The notes beneath the pieces are model-generated. The model did not search any database. It saw nothing but the letters and a program-made list of their open reading frames with translations, and was not told where the DNA came from. A stretch of 64,000 bases of DNA from CAZNSX01 sp964575845 (GTDB lineage: Bacteria; UBA8248; CAZNSX01), in assembly GCA_964575845.1 (NCBI GenBank), contig CAZNSX010000004.1, positions 310,001 to 374,000 on the forward strand, given 5' to 3'. The position numbers were made by a program, and so were the translations under genes. Below are positions 33,772 to 41,938 of the stretch, one piece after another (positions within the stretch are counted from its first letter, which is position 1; each line of letters starts with the position of its first letter).

Positions 33772-34920
33772 TTGAGATACCGTACCCTCTTCGTTGCCTG
33801 GTACCTTTGGTTTCTCGTCTTTTCCCTCCGAGTGGCCATCTCACCCGTACTTCCCCTGCTCGAGGATGAGCTCTCCTTAACCCATGCGCAGGCGGGGAGA
33901 CTCTTTACCATCCTCCACACGGGATACATACTTATACTGCTGGCGGCGGGCCTGATTGTTTCCCGGTGGGGCAGCAGGAAGACTCTCCTCGCTATTTTCG
34001 GCGCTCTGGCCCTATTGAGCCTTGCCCTGCGCTTTTCGGGGGGAGCGGGGGAGCTTGAGGTCCTTCTCTTTCTGCTGGGCCTGGCGACGGGGCTACTGCT
34101 GCCGGCGGTGGTGCCTGTTCTCACCGCAACCTACTCCCGGGCCTCCTGGGGCAGAACTTTCGGGGTATTTGACACGGCCGTGGGGATCGCCCTCTTCAGC
34201 ATGCCTTTCCTGGCAATGGGCGTCCTGACATTTGGGTCCTGGAGGGAGATGTTCCTCATCCTGTCGGCTCTCTGCTGGCTGGCATTGGGCCTGGTATTTT
34301 TCTTCATCAAAGGGGATGGCGAAGCCTTGGGGCCAGGCCGGAGGGTCGACTACCGGTCCCTCCTTCAGAACCGCGACCTCCTCGTCATCGGCTTTCTTTT
34401 CATATTCATGACCACCGCCAGCCAGGGCATTTACGCCATCGTTCCCACCTTCATGGTGAAGGGAAGAGGAATAGACATCCAGCTGAGCAATACCGTGTTT
34501 GGCCTCTCCCGCCTGCCCGCCATCTTGGGGGCAATGGGGGGCGGCTACATGCTTGACCGCCTGGGCCCCCGTCGCACATTTCGCATCGTGGTAACCGCCA
34601 CGGGCCTTTCCACTATCGCCGTTGCCATGACGCCGGGCCTAGTGAGCCTGACGGGCGCTCTTTTCGCACAGACCACCCTGAGCGCAGGCTTCTTCCCGGC
34701 CAGCCTTGCGTTCATAGCACTGGTCTCCCCAGAGGGGGAGCGCTCGGCGGCTACGGGGCTCGTGATTGCCGCAGGCGTCGCCGTCGGTGCGGGGCTTTCG
34801 CCCTGGCTCCTGGGCTGGTTGGCCGACATGTGGAGCTTTGAGGCTGGAATAGCCCTCTTAGGAGTCGCCTGCACCCTCTCAGCGGTAGCTACCGGATTTC
34901 TCAGGGAGGAGGGTTCCTGA
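33772..34920 (+). CDS. Major facilitator superfamily transporter
   Basis: 382 residues with about 12 hydrophobic helices. The loop 2-3 region reads AAGLIVSRWGSRKTLL and the second-half loop GGGYMLDRLGPRRTF, matching MFS signatures. FDTAVGIALFSMPFLAMG occupies the TM5 region. Start TTG 33772 with no strong ribosome-binding site; an internal start is possible. The 223-base gap before it holds only a 39-codon frame that I do not support. Substrate unknown. Confidence 0.83.
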   Translation: MRYRTLFVAWYLWFLVFSLRVAISPVLPLLEDELSLTHAQAGRLFTILHTGYILILLAAGLIVSRWGSRKTLLAIFGALALLSLALRFSGGAGELEVLLFLLGLATGLLLPAVVPVLTATYSRASWGRTFGVFDTAVGIALFSMPFLAMGVLTFGSWREMFLILSALCWLALGLVFFFIKGDGEALGPGRRVDYRSLLQNRDLLVIGFLFIFMTTASQGIYAIVPTFMVKGRGIDIQLSNTVFGLSRLPAILGAMGGGYMLDRLGPRRTFRIVVTATGLSTIAVAMTPGLVSLTGALFAQTTLSAGFFPASLAFIALVSPEGERSAATGLVIAAGVAVGAGLSPWLLGWLADMWSFEAGIALLGVACTLSAVATGFLREEGS

Positions 34921-34950
34921 GGTGAGCCTGAAGTTGATTTGGGGAGGGAG

Positions 34951-35562
34951 TTAAGGCTTCCTGAGGTAAACCCAGAGGCCGTGTCGCTCGTCAATGCGGG
35001 CCACCCCCTCAAGAGAGGCTTCCCCGATGAGCTCATTCACATCGCTAATAGAAAGGGTCCTCTTACCCAGACGGCGGTTCATGGTCCGGGAAGCCTTGAG
35101 CCTCTCCTCTATGAGGGCCTCAGGGGTGGCCGCTCCGAATCCACCGCCGAGGGCGGCAAGCCCTCCGGACCTGAGCACCCGGAAAAACTCGCGCAGGATC
35201 TCTTTATGGCGTTCCCAGAAAAAGAGGCCACCACGTAGGAAGATGAGGTCCAGAGAACTTTCCCCCCAGGGAAGCCCGTATTTATCCGCTGCTATCACTT
35301 GGACCCTCTCAGCCATCCCCGCCCTGGCTATCTCTTGAAGCAGGTATTCATTCACATCGGGGTCAGAGTCCCCCACGGTGAAAGTCATCGAAGGCCTCCG
35401 GCGGGCCATCTCGATGGATATGCCCGGCCCGTAGGGCCCCACCTCCAGGGCGTGGCCCTCCTCTTTCCCGTATTCCTCAAGGAGTTGCTCGGCCAGATAG
35501 GGATAGAAGGGCCGGAAAAGCTCGTTAATCTCCCGCTGAAGAGCATGGCACTCTTCCATCAT
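34951..35562 (-). CDS. SAM-dependent methyltransferase
   Basis: 203 residues. Motif I ALEVGPYGPGISIEMA (Gly-rich loop altered, with a Pro-Tyr insert), motif II FTVGDSDPD, and LIFLRGGLFFWERHKEILREFFRVLRSGGLAAL as the post-motif region. Last gene of a tightly coupled operon HDAC-like, EF-G, methyltransferase; its ATG overlaps the EF-G stop (ATGA) with GGAGGG upstream. Substrate unknown. Confidence 0.78.
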   Translation of the reverse strand: MMEECHALQREINELFRPFYPYLAEQLLEEYGKEEGHALEVGPYGPGISIEMARRRPSMTFTVGDSDPDVNEYLLQEIARAGMAERVQVIAADKYGLPWGESSLDLIFLRGGLFFWERHKEILREFFRVLRSGGLAALGGGFGAATPEALIEERLKASRTMNRRLGKRTLSISDVNELIGEASLEGVARIDERHGLWVYLRKP

Positions 35563-37605
35563 CCCTCCTGAGACGGGGCGCGGTCGTAGTGGGAAAAGCG
35601 CATCGAGTAGGTCCCCCTGCCTTGAGTCGCCGACCGCAGGTCCGTGGAGTAGCCGAACATCCAGGAAAGCGGGACTATGGCATCCACGACCATAAGAGCC
35701 GCACGGCTTGCGACTTTCCCAACTTTCCCCCTCCTTCCGTTGAGGTCTCCTATCACCTGGCCCAAGAATTCCTCCGGTACCACCACCTCCACTTCCATCA
35801 TGGGCTCCAGAAGCACGGGCGCCCCACGGCGGCAGGCCTTATAGAAGGCCTCCCGGGAAGCCAAGGCATAGGCCGCCTCCCCGGCCCTCGCTTCATCATA
35901 GTCGGCCTCAAGAAGGGTCACCTCTAAATCAACCATCCGGTATCCCGCGAGGGGCCCACTCTCGGAGGAAGCCCTCACGCTCTCCTCAACGGCCCGAAGG
36001 TAGGGCTCTGGGAGGCTCCCCGCCTTCAGGGCGCTCTGAAACTTGAAGCCCTGCCCCGGAGGGAGGGGATTAACCTTGAGCCTGACGCGGGCGTAGAGTT
36101 CCTTGCCACCCAAAACCCGCTGATAGCTCTCCTTGGCCTCGGAGGCCAGAGTAAGGCTCTCCCGGAAAACAACCCGCGGCTGACCGACCCGCGCCTCGAC
36201 CCTGAATTCCTCTGTGAGGCGATTCACCAGAACATCCAGATGGAGCTCCCCCATCCCTGAGATGATGGTCTGCCCCGTCTCCTCGTCAAATTTCACGATG
36301 AAGGTCGGGTCCTCGGCGGCCAGCTTTTCAAGGGATTCGGCGAGCTTCTTCTGAGCTTCCTGAGAGCGAGGCTCAATGGCCACAGAGATAACGGGCTCGG
36401 GAAACTCCATGGAGGTGTAACGGATGGGCCTTTCCCGGTCGCATAGGGTATCCCCCGTGTAGGTCTCCTTCAAGCCCGTGGCGGCTAGGATAGCGCCAGG
36501 GCCCCCCCCCCTCGATGCGCTCCCGCCTGTGGGAAAACATCCGGAAGAGCCGGGCGACGCGCTCGGTTTTTCCCCGAGAGCTGTTCAGGACGACCTGGCC
36601 CGCTGCTATTTTCCCCGAGTAAACGCGAAAATAGGTCAGACGGCGTCCCTCATCGGTCATGACCTTGAAGGCCAGGGCCGAGAAGGGCTCTTTTGGGTCG
36701 GGGTATCGTAGGAGGCTCTTCCCGCTTTCCGGTTCCTCTCCCTCGAAGGGCGGCGCGTCAAGGGGAGATGGAAGGAACTCCACGATGGCATCCATAAGCG
36801 GCTGGATCCCCTTATTGCGGAAGCCTGAGCCACAGAGCACGGGCACGAGATGGGCCTTGAGGGTAGCCCGGCGAAGCCCCGCCCTGATGAGGTCTTCTCC
36901 CACCTCTGCATCCCCGAGGTAGCTTTCGAGGAAAATCTCGTCGCACTCGGCCACCGCCTCCAAGAGCTCTTCCTTTAGCTGGGCTGCCTTTTCCCGGGCC
37001 TCCGCCGGGGGCTCCTCCTCAAGAAGAGTTATACCCAGGTCCTCCTCCTTCCAGCGTAGGGCCTTCCCCCCTATCAAGTCCACCACCCCCCAGAAATTCT
37101 CCCCTTCCCAGAGGGGCACCTGCAGGGGGAGAGGCCTCGCGCCCAGCTTTTCTCGCATCTCCTGAAGGACCCGCCAGAAGTCCGCGCCCATCCGGTCCAT
37201 CTTGTTTACGAAGGCCACCCGGGGGATCCTGTAGCGCTCGGCCTGATGCCAGACGGCTTCGGACTGAGGCTCCACCCCCTCCACCCCCGAGAAAATGGCC
37301 ACGGCTCCGTCCAGAACCCTGAGGGAGCGCTCCACCTCGATGGTGAAGTCCACATGGCCGGGGGTGTCGATGATGTTTATCGTGTGCCCTCGCCAGGGGC
37401 AGGAGATGCAAGCCGCCGTGATACTGATGCCCCGTTCCTGCTCCTGGGCCATCCAGTCGGTTGTGGCCTGCCCGGCGTCCACCTCCCCCATCCGATGGAT
37501 GACGCCGCTGTAGAAGAGCATGCGCTCGGTTACCGTGGTCTTCCCCGCATCGATGTGGGAGATGATGCCTATGTTACGAAGGAGTGAAAGGGAGTCGCGT
37601 TTCAC
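35559..37605 (-). CDS. fusA: Elongation factor G paralogue, interrupted by a +1 frameshift in a G10 run
   Basis: Read in two frames. The N-terminal part (GTG 37605 to about 36512) has the GTPase motifs SHIDAGKTTVTERML, QERGISITAA, DTPGHVDF and NKMDRMGADF, then domain II. The C-terminal part (from about 36500 to 35559) resumes with TGDTLCDRE, FPEPVISVAIEP, GMGELHLDVLV and domains IV-V ending in WMFGYSTDLRSATQGRGTY. The switch falls on ten consecutive C on the plus strand (36502-36511). Removing one base restores a continuous protein of about 680 residues. Either a sequencing indel, phase variation or slippage-based decoding. It is outside a str operon and probably a secondary EF-G. Confidence 0.88.
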
Positions 37606-38510
37606 GAGATTGCCCCCCGCAGGAGATGCTCTCTTGCGGCTAAGATGGTGTTGAAATGGACAAGCACGGTGAGGGAAGGGGGATAGGCATATCCTCCGGC
37701 GAGCACGATGGCCAGGGGTATTTTCCGCTTCCTGGCTTCCCCGATAACCAGTTCGTCCCGGGCCCTAAGGCCCTCAAGCGTCAAAGATAGCCCCCCCAGT
37801 TGGTCCCTCTCGAATGGGTCGGCCCCGGCCAGATAGATGACGAGCTCAGGCCCGAACCCGTCCAGGACGCGCGGGAGAGCGTCCTCAAGTAGCCCCAGGT
37901 ATTCGCTGTCGCCCACGCGGTCGGGCAGGCCGATATCCAGAGTGCTCGGCGGCTTGATACCCGGGTAGTTATTCTCCTGGTGGATGGAGAAGGTAAAGAC
38001 GCTCGGGTCTCCCTGGAAGAGGAGGGAAGTGCCGTTTCCCTGGTGGACGTCACAATCCACTATGGCCACCCGCTTGGCTCTCCCATCGGCCTGAACCCTC
38101 CGGGCTGCCACGGCCACATCATTTATGTAACAGAAACCCTCGCCGCCCCCGGCCGAGGCGTGATGGAAGCCGCCGTTAAGGTTTACGGCAAGGCCGAGCT
38201 CTAAGGCCTTCCTGGCGGCCAGCACCGTTCCTCCGGCCGCGAGCAGGGCGTGGCGCAGGATCTCGGGTGACACCGGGGTATCCATGGTGAGAAAGCCTCT
38301 GGCCTCGGCCAGTTCCTCAAGGCGTCTCAGGTAGCCATCCGTGTGGACGAGAAGAAGGTCCTCACGGGGGGGAGGTGCAGGCTCAAGAAAATCCTCGGGC
38401 CGGAGGACCCCATCCTGGATGAGCTTCTCGTGAAGAAGGCGGTACTTTTCCACCGGAAAGATATGTCCTCCCATCGAGGAGTAATAACCGGAAGAGTAAA
38501 TAAAAGCCAT
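37602..38510 (-). CDS. Histone deacetylase/AcuC/acetylpolyamine amidohydrolase family protein
   Basis: About 302 residues from ATG 38510, with AAGGTG six bases upstream. The active site is intact: tandem His in GGFHHA, zinc ligands Asp and His in VDCDVHQGNGT, second Asp in LAGADPFERD, and a Tyr in LAGGYAYP. Removes acetyl groups from lysines or polyamines. Its stop overlaps the EF-G start (GTGA), so it is the first gene of an operon with EF-G and a methyltransferase. Protein or polyamine substrate not determined. Confidence 0.88.
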   Translation of the reverse strand: MAFIYSSGYYSSMGGHIFPVEKYRLLHEKLIQDGVLRPEDFLEPAPPPREDLLLVHTDGYLRRLEELAEARGFLTMDTPVSPEILRHALLAAGGTVLAARKALELGLAVNLNGGFHHASAGGGEGFCYINDVAVAARRVQADGRAKRVAIVDCDVHQGNGTSLLFQGDPSVFTFSIHQENNYPGIKPPSTLDIGLPDRVGDSEYLGLLEDALPRVLDGFGPELVIYLAGADPFERDQLGGLSLTLEGLRARDELVIGEARKRKIPLAIVLAGGYAYPPSLTVLVHFNTILAAREHLLRGAIS

Positions 38511-38606
38511 CCTCATCACCTTGGGAGAAAGAGCCAGGTTTTGGTCCCGGGGAGGCAAGAATGACGCAGAGGGAGAAATAAACCCCCTGCCGTGAGTACG
38601 CCGAAA

Positions 38607-38636
38607 AAATTAGCACATAGCCATTTTGGGTGTCAA
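38607..38636 (-). promoter_or_regulatory. Possible promoter of the HDAC-EF-G-methyltransferase operon
   Basis: Perfect -35 TTGACA (38631-38636) with only a partial -10 (TAATTT at 38607-38612, 18-base spacer) on the minus strand. Confidence 0.35.
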
Positions 38637-38662
38637 CGGAAAGAGCCCATGAGCCTTTACCG

Positions 38663-38691
38663 TTGACCCTCCGCAAGCTGACCCTTAGAAT
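38663..38691 (+). promoter_or_regulatory. Sigma-70 promoter of the inactive-hydrolase lipoprotein gene
   Basis: TTGACC (38663-38668), a 17-base spacer and TAGAAT (38686-38691), 65 bases before ATG-region 38757. Divergent from the HDAC operon. Confidence 0.6.
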
Positions 38692-38756
38692 GACAAATGA
38701 GTTTTCTATGCATTTTAATGTGAAGGCCCACGAAATCTCTATCTGGAAAAGGTAAA

Positions 38757-39662
38757 GTGTTCTTGGAGAAATTCAAGGTAAAAAGAAGACGCTTTCCCGC
38801 AGGGCGTCTCATAGTTCTCTTTCTTTCCTTGCTCTTCTTGCCGGGGGCCTGCACGCCGGGCCATTACTGGTACACCGAGCGAGGGGACAGGGTCCATGAG
38901 TTCTTCCTCGAGGTTGAGGGCCGGAGGGTCGAGGTCATGGCCGTCAGGCCCTCGGGGAGGTCCCCCTTCCCAGCACTCATCTTCATCCATGGAAGCCAGG
39001 GCAGGGCCCAGCGCTACCGTCACACCATGATGGAGCTGGCCCGGAAGGGCTTTGCCACGGCATCCATATCGCTGCCCGGGTTCGGTGCCTCTGAGGGTCT
39101 GGATGACTTTGCAGGGCTGGCCTCAGTTAAAAGCGTCCTCGCTCTTGTTGACTACATCCGGGGAAGGCGCTACGTGATCAAGGATGCGATAGCCCTTTAC
39201 GGCATTTTCCGGGGGGCCACCGTGGCGCTTTTGGCCGCCTCCCGGAGTCCCCACGTGGGGGCTGTCGCGCTCCAGGCGGGAGCCTATGACATGGCGGAGG
39301 CCTACCGCACCGCACCTGAGGATGTGCGGAAAAGGATGGGGCGAATCCTGGGGGGTTCCCCTGAAGAGGCTTCCGAAGCCTATAGGTCGCGCTCTCCTCT
39401 CTACTCCCTTGAGGGCCTGAGAGCTCCTGTTCTGATAGTCCACGGCAAGCGCACAAAGCGCTACCCTGAAGAGCAGGCCACAATCCTGAGGGATGCGCTC
39501 ACCCGCCAGGGGAAAAGAGCTCACCTTGAGCTCCACTCCGGGGAAGACACCGAGTATATGCCCGACAAGAGGGTCATAATGGGTCTCGTGCTCCCTTTTC
39601 TGGAGAAGGAGCTCGGGCTTGAGGAGAAGCGGAAGAAGGAGCCCTGGTGGCGGTTTTTCTAG
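38757..39662 (+). CDS. Exported alpha/beta hydrolase-fold protein lacking the catalytic triad
   Basis: 301 residues. Basic N-terminus and hydrophobic signal ending at LPGAC, a near-lipobox (Pro at -3 is unusual). The fold is dienelactone-hydrolase/prolyl-oligopeptidase-like: LIFIHGSQGRAQRYRH, GFATASISLPGFGAS and PVLIVHGKRTKRYPEEQ. The nucleophile elbow reads YGIFRGA, with Phe in place of Ser. The acid position (after VHG) has no Asp, and the His region reads SGEDTEYMP with no His. All three catalytic residues are gone while the fold is conserved, so it is likely a binding or scaffold pseudoenzyme. Confidence 0.82.
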   Translation: MFLEKFKVKRRRFPAGRLIVLFLSLLFLPGACTPGHYWYTERGDRVHEFFLEVEGRRVEVMAVRPSGRSPFPALIFIHGSQGRAQRYRHTMMELARKGFATASISLPGFGASEGLDDFAGLASVKSVLALVDYIRGRRYVIKDAIALYGIFRGATVALLAASRSPHVGAVALQAGAYDMAEAYRTAPEDVRKRMGRILGGSPEEASEAYRSRSPLYSLEGLRAPVLIVHGKRTKRYPEEQATILRDALTRQGKRAHLELHSGEDTEYMPDKRVIMGLVLPFLEKELGLEEKRKKEPWWRFF

Positions 39663-39730
39663 GTTTTCTTGCGGTCCGCTCGACAGGGATATAAGGCCGG
39701 AGTAGCTTCCCGCAGATTGGGGGAAAGGGG

Positions 39731-40660
39731 TCAGATGTAGCCCCGCTCAAAGCCCCGCCTGAGGCCGGCATTTCTTGCTGCCTCAAGAGCCCTGCCGAAC
39801 TCCTCCCCCGTGATGCGGCGCGAAAGCTCGGGGAAATCCCCCGCCCGGTAGCATGGCCGGTACTGGTCCATGATGTTAACGTAGGTATCGCGGGAAAGGC
39901 TCGCCAGGAACTCCATCACTTCGGCGCTCCCGGCCAGGTCCTGCGGCATAACCAGATGGCGCACGAGAAGTCCCCTGAGCGCCACCCCTCCCGTCACTTC
40001 CAGGTCTCCCACCTGACGGTGCATCTCCCTCAGGGCCTCCTTGGCCACCTCTGGGTAATCCGGGGCCTTGAGGTACTTTCGGGCGGGCTCGGAGCCGGCG
40101 AACTTTATGTCGGGCATGTAGATATCCACTATCCCTTCGAGCAGCCGCAAGGCCTCAAGGGACTCATAACCCCCGCAATTCCATACTATTGGGAGCCTGA
40201 GACCCAGCTCAATGGCTCGATGCACGGCCTCCACCAGGAGGGGGGCGTAATGGGTGGGGGTGACGAAGTTTATGTTGTGGCAGCCTTGGCGCTGAAGCCA
40301 GATTATGGCACCGGCCACTTCCTCAACGGTCGCGCGCTGACCCTTTCCGCCGTGGCTTATGTCCCAGTTCTGGCAGAAGGTGCAGCGAAGGTTGCAGTGG
40401 GTGAGGAAGATGGTGCCCGAGCCAAACCTGCCCACGAGGGGGGGCTCCTCTCCGAAATGGGGAAAGACGCTGGAGATGGTGAGAGTGTCGTCGGCCTGAC
40501 AGACACCGAGCGCGCCCGCCGTGCGGTCGACTCTGCAATAGCGAGCACACAGGATGCACTCCCGAAGGAGCCCCTTCATGGCCTCCGCCCTCTCGGGGAG
40601 GGCACCCCTTTTCTTAAGCCCCATATAGGCCGGCTCGAAATCATGCCCGACCTTCGCCAT
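39731..40660 (-). CDS. Radical SAM protein, PflA-like
   Basis: 309 residues. Radical SAM motif CNLRCTFCQNWDIS (C-x3-C-x2-C) near 108. Upstream there is a second Cys set CILCARYC...GVC at about 36-53, which could hold an auxiliary cluster or metal. The rest (VTPTHYAPLLVEA, PIVWNCGGYES, DIYMPDIKF) matches the pyruvate-formate-lyase-activating-like radical SAM group often found as single genes. Glycyl-radical activation is one option but no glycyl-radical enzyme is in the window. Confidence 0.85.
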   Translation of the reverse strand: MAKVGHDFEPAYMGLKKRGALPERAEAMKGLLRECILCARYCRVDRTAGALGVCQADDTLTISSVFPHFGEEPPLVGRFGSGTIFLTHCNLRCTFCQNWDISHGGKGQRATVEEVAGAIIWLQRQGCHNINFVTPTHYAPLLVEAVHRAIELGLRLPIVWNCGGYESLEALRLLEGIVDIYMPDIKFAGSEPARKYLKAPDYPEVAKEALREMHRQVGDLEVTGGVALRGLLVRHLVMPQDLAGSAEVMEFLASLSRDTYVNIMDQYRPCYRAGDFPELSRRITGEEFGRALEAARNAGLRRGFERGYI

Positions 40661-40684
40661 CAGTGTGTCCTTGAGATTCCTTTC

Positions 40685-40710
40685 AAAAAAATTAGCCCGC
40701 CGGAGGGCGG
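40685..40710 (-). terminator. Intrinsic terminator after bshA
   Basis: Stem CCGCC/GGCGG with a 4-base loop, then GCTAA and TTTTTTT on the minus strand. It ends the bsh operon, or acts in the leader of the radical SAM gene, whose own promoter overlaps it. Confidence 0.6.
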
Positions 40711-40720
40711 TCTTATAATT

Positions 40721-40749
40721 ATTCTATTTCAGGAAAGCTTCTCAGACAA
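40721..40749 (-). promoter_or_regulatory. Promoter of the PflA-like radical SAM gene
   Basis: TTGTCT (40744-40749), a 17-base spacer and TAGAAT (40721-40726) on the minus strand. Confidence 0.4.
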
Positions 40750-40774
40750 GAAACCAAGCGCGCCGCAAGAAATC

Positions 40775-41938
40775 TCAGGTCGCCGCACGGGCGGCCTCCT
40801 CTTCTCTCCTTCCCCCCAAAACCTCCCTGTAGAAGCCCTCATAGAGTCCTATGACCACCTCGCTCCTGTAGCGTTCCAGTGCGAGCCGCCTCCCCGCAGC
40901 CCCCATCCTGCGGCGGAGGACCTCATCCTGGAGAAGCGTGAGGGCCCTCTCGGCCATTCCCTCTATATCGCCCACGGGCCTCAGGTAGCCAACCTCGCCC
41001 TCGGGAATTAGCTCGGCGAAGCCTCCCGCATCGCTCGTGATGACGGGCACTTGGCAGCTCAGCGCCTCAAGCGCCGCAAGGCCGAACGACTCAAGCTCAG
41101 AGGGGAAAAGACAGAGGTCGGAGATGGAGAGGAGGCGCTCCACGTCATCCACGAAATCCAGAAAGTGGACCCTCCCCCCAAGGGCCAGCTCTTTGACGAG
41201 CTCCTGGCAGATGGCGTAATCAGGCCCGTTTCCGATCATGAGCAATCGGCTGGGACGCCGGGCATTGACCCTGGCGAAGATATGAATGACGTCGGGCGCG
41301 CGCTTGGCCTTCCGGAAGTTTGATACATGCGCCAGTATAGCCTCCCCCCCTTCGGCGAAGCGTGCCCTCAGCCTGGGGGAAAAGCAGTGGCGGAAGCGGG
41401 CCGTGTCCACAAAGTTGGGGATGACACGGATGGGCCTCCTGATGCCCAGCCCCCGCACTGTCTCTTCCGCCAGATAGCGCGAGACGGCCGTCACGCCGTC
41501 GTTGCAGTCGATGCTGAACCTTGTGATGCTCCTCAGGCTCGGGTCCAGACCCACGAGGCGCACATCTGTGCCATGAAGGGTGGTTATCACACGGGTCTTC
41601 TCCCCGCCCTCCATCTGCTGGGCGAGGTGGGCGGCGGTGGAGTGGGGGACGGCGTAGTGGGCGTGGACGAGGTCCAGGCTGTGGGAGATGACTATCTCGT
41701 GGATCTTCGAGGCAAGAGCCAGGGTGTAGGGGGGATATTCAAAGAGGGGATAGGAGATGACGTTCACGAGGTGGAGGTTCACAGCGCCCAGGCCACGGGG
41801 AAGGCGCATGGGGCGGTTAAGGCAGATGAAGTGCACCTCATGGCCCCGCCGCGCAAGCCCTGAGCCCAGCTCTGCGGCGATGACCCCGCTCCCCCCATAG
41901 GTCGGATAACAGACCATGCCTATCCTGAGGGAGCTCAT
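40775..41938 (-). CDS. bshA: N-acetyl-alpha-D-glucosaminyl L-malate synthase BshA
   Basis: 387 residues, GT4 family. The N-terminus RIGMVCYPTYGGSGVIAAELG and HEVHFICLNRP are the BshA signature, followed by HAHYAVPHSTAAHLA, TTLHGTDVRLVG and the sugar-nucleotide site ESFGLAALEALSC. It makes GlcNAc-malate from UDP-GlcNAc and malate, the first step of bacillithiol. ATG 41938 overlaps the bshC stop (ATGA), so the two are coupled. Confidence 0.93.
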   Translation of the reverse strand: MSSLRIGMVCYPTYGGSGVIAAELGSGLARRGHEVHFICLNRPMRLPRGLGAVNLHLVNVISYPLFEYPPYTLALASKIHEIVISHSLDLVHAHYAVPHSTAAHLAQQMEGGEKTRVITTLHGTDVRLVGLDPSLRSITRFSIDCNDGVTAVSRYLAEETVRGLGIRRPIRVIPNFVDTARFRHCFSPRLRARFAEGGEAILAHVSNFRKAKRAPDVIHIFARVNARRPSRLLMIGNGPDYAICQELVKELALGGRVHFLDFVDDVERLLSISDLCLFPSELESFGLAALEALSCQVPVITSDAGGFAELIPEGEVGYLRPVGDIEGMAERALTLLQDEVLRRRMGAAGRRLALERYRSEVVIGLYEGFYREVLGGRREEEAARAAT

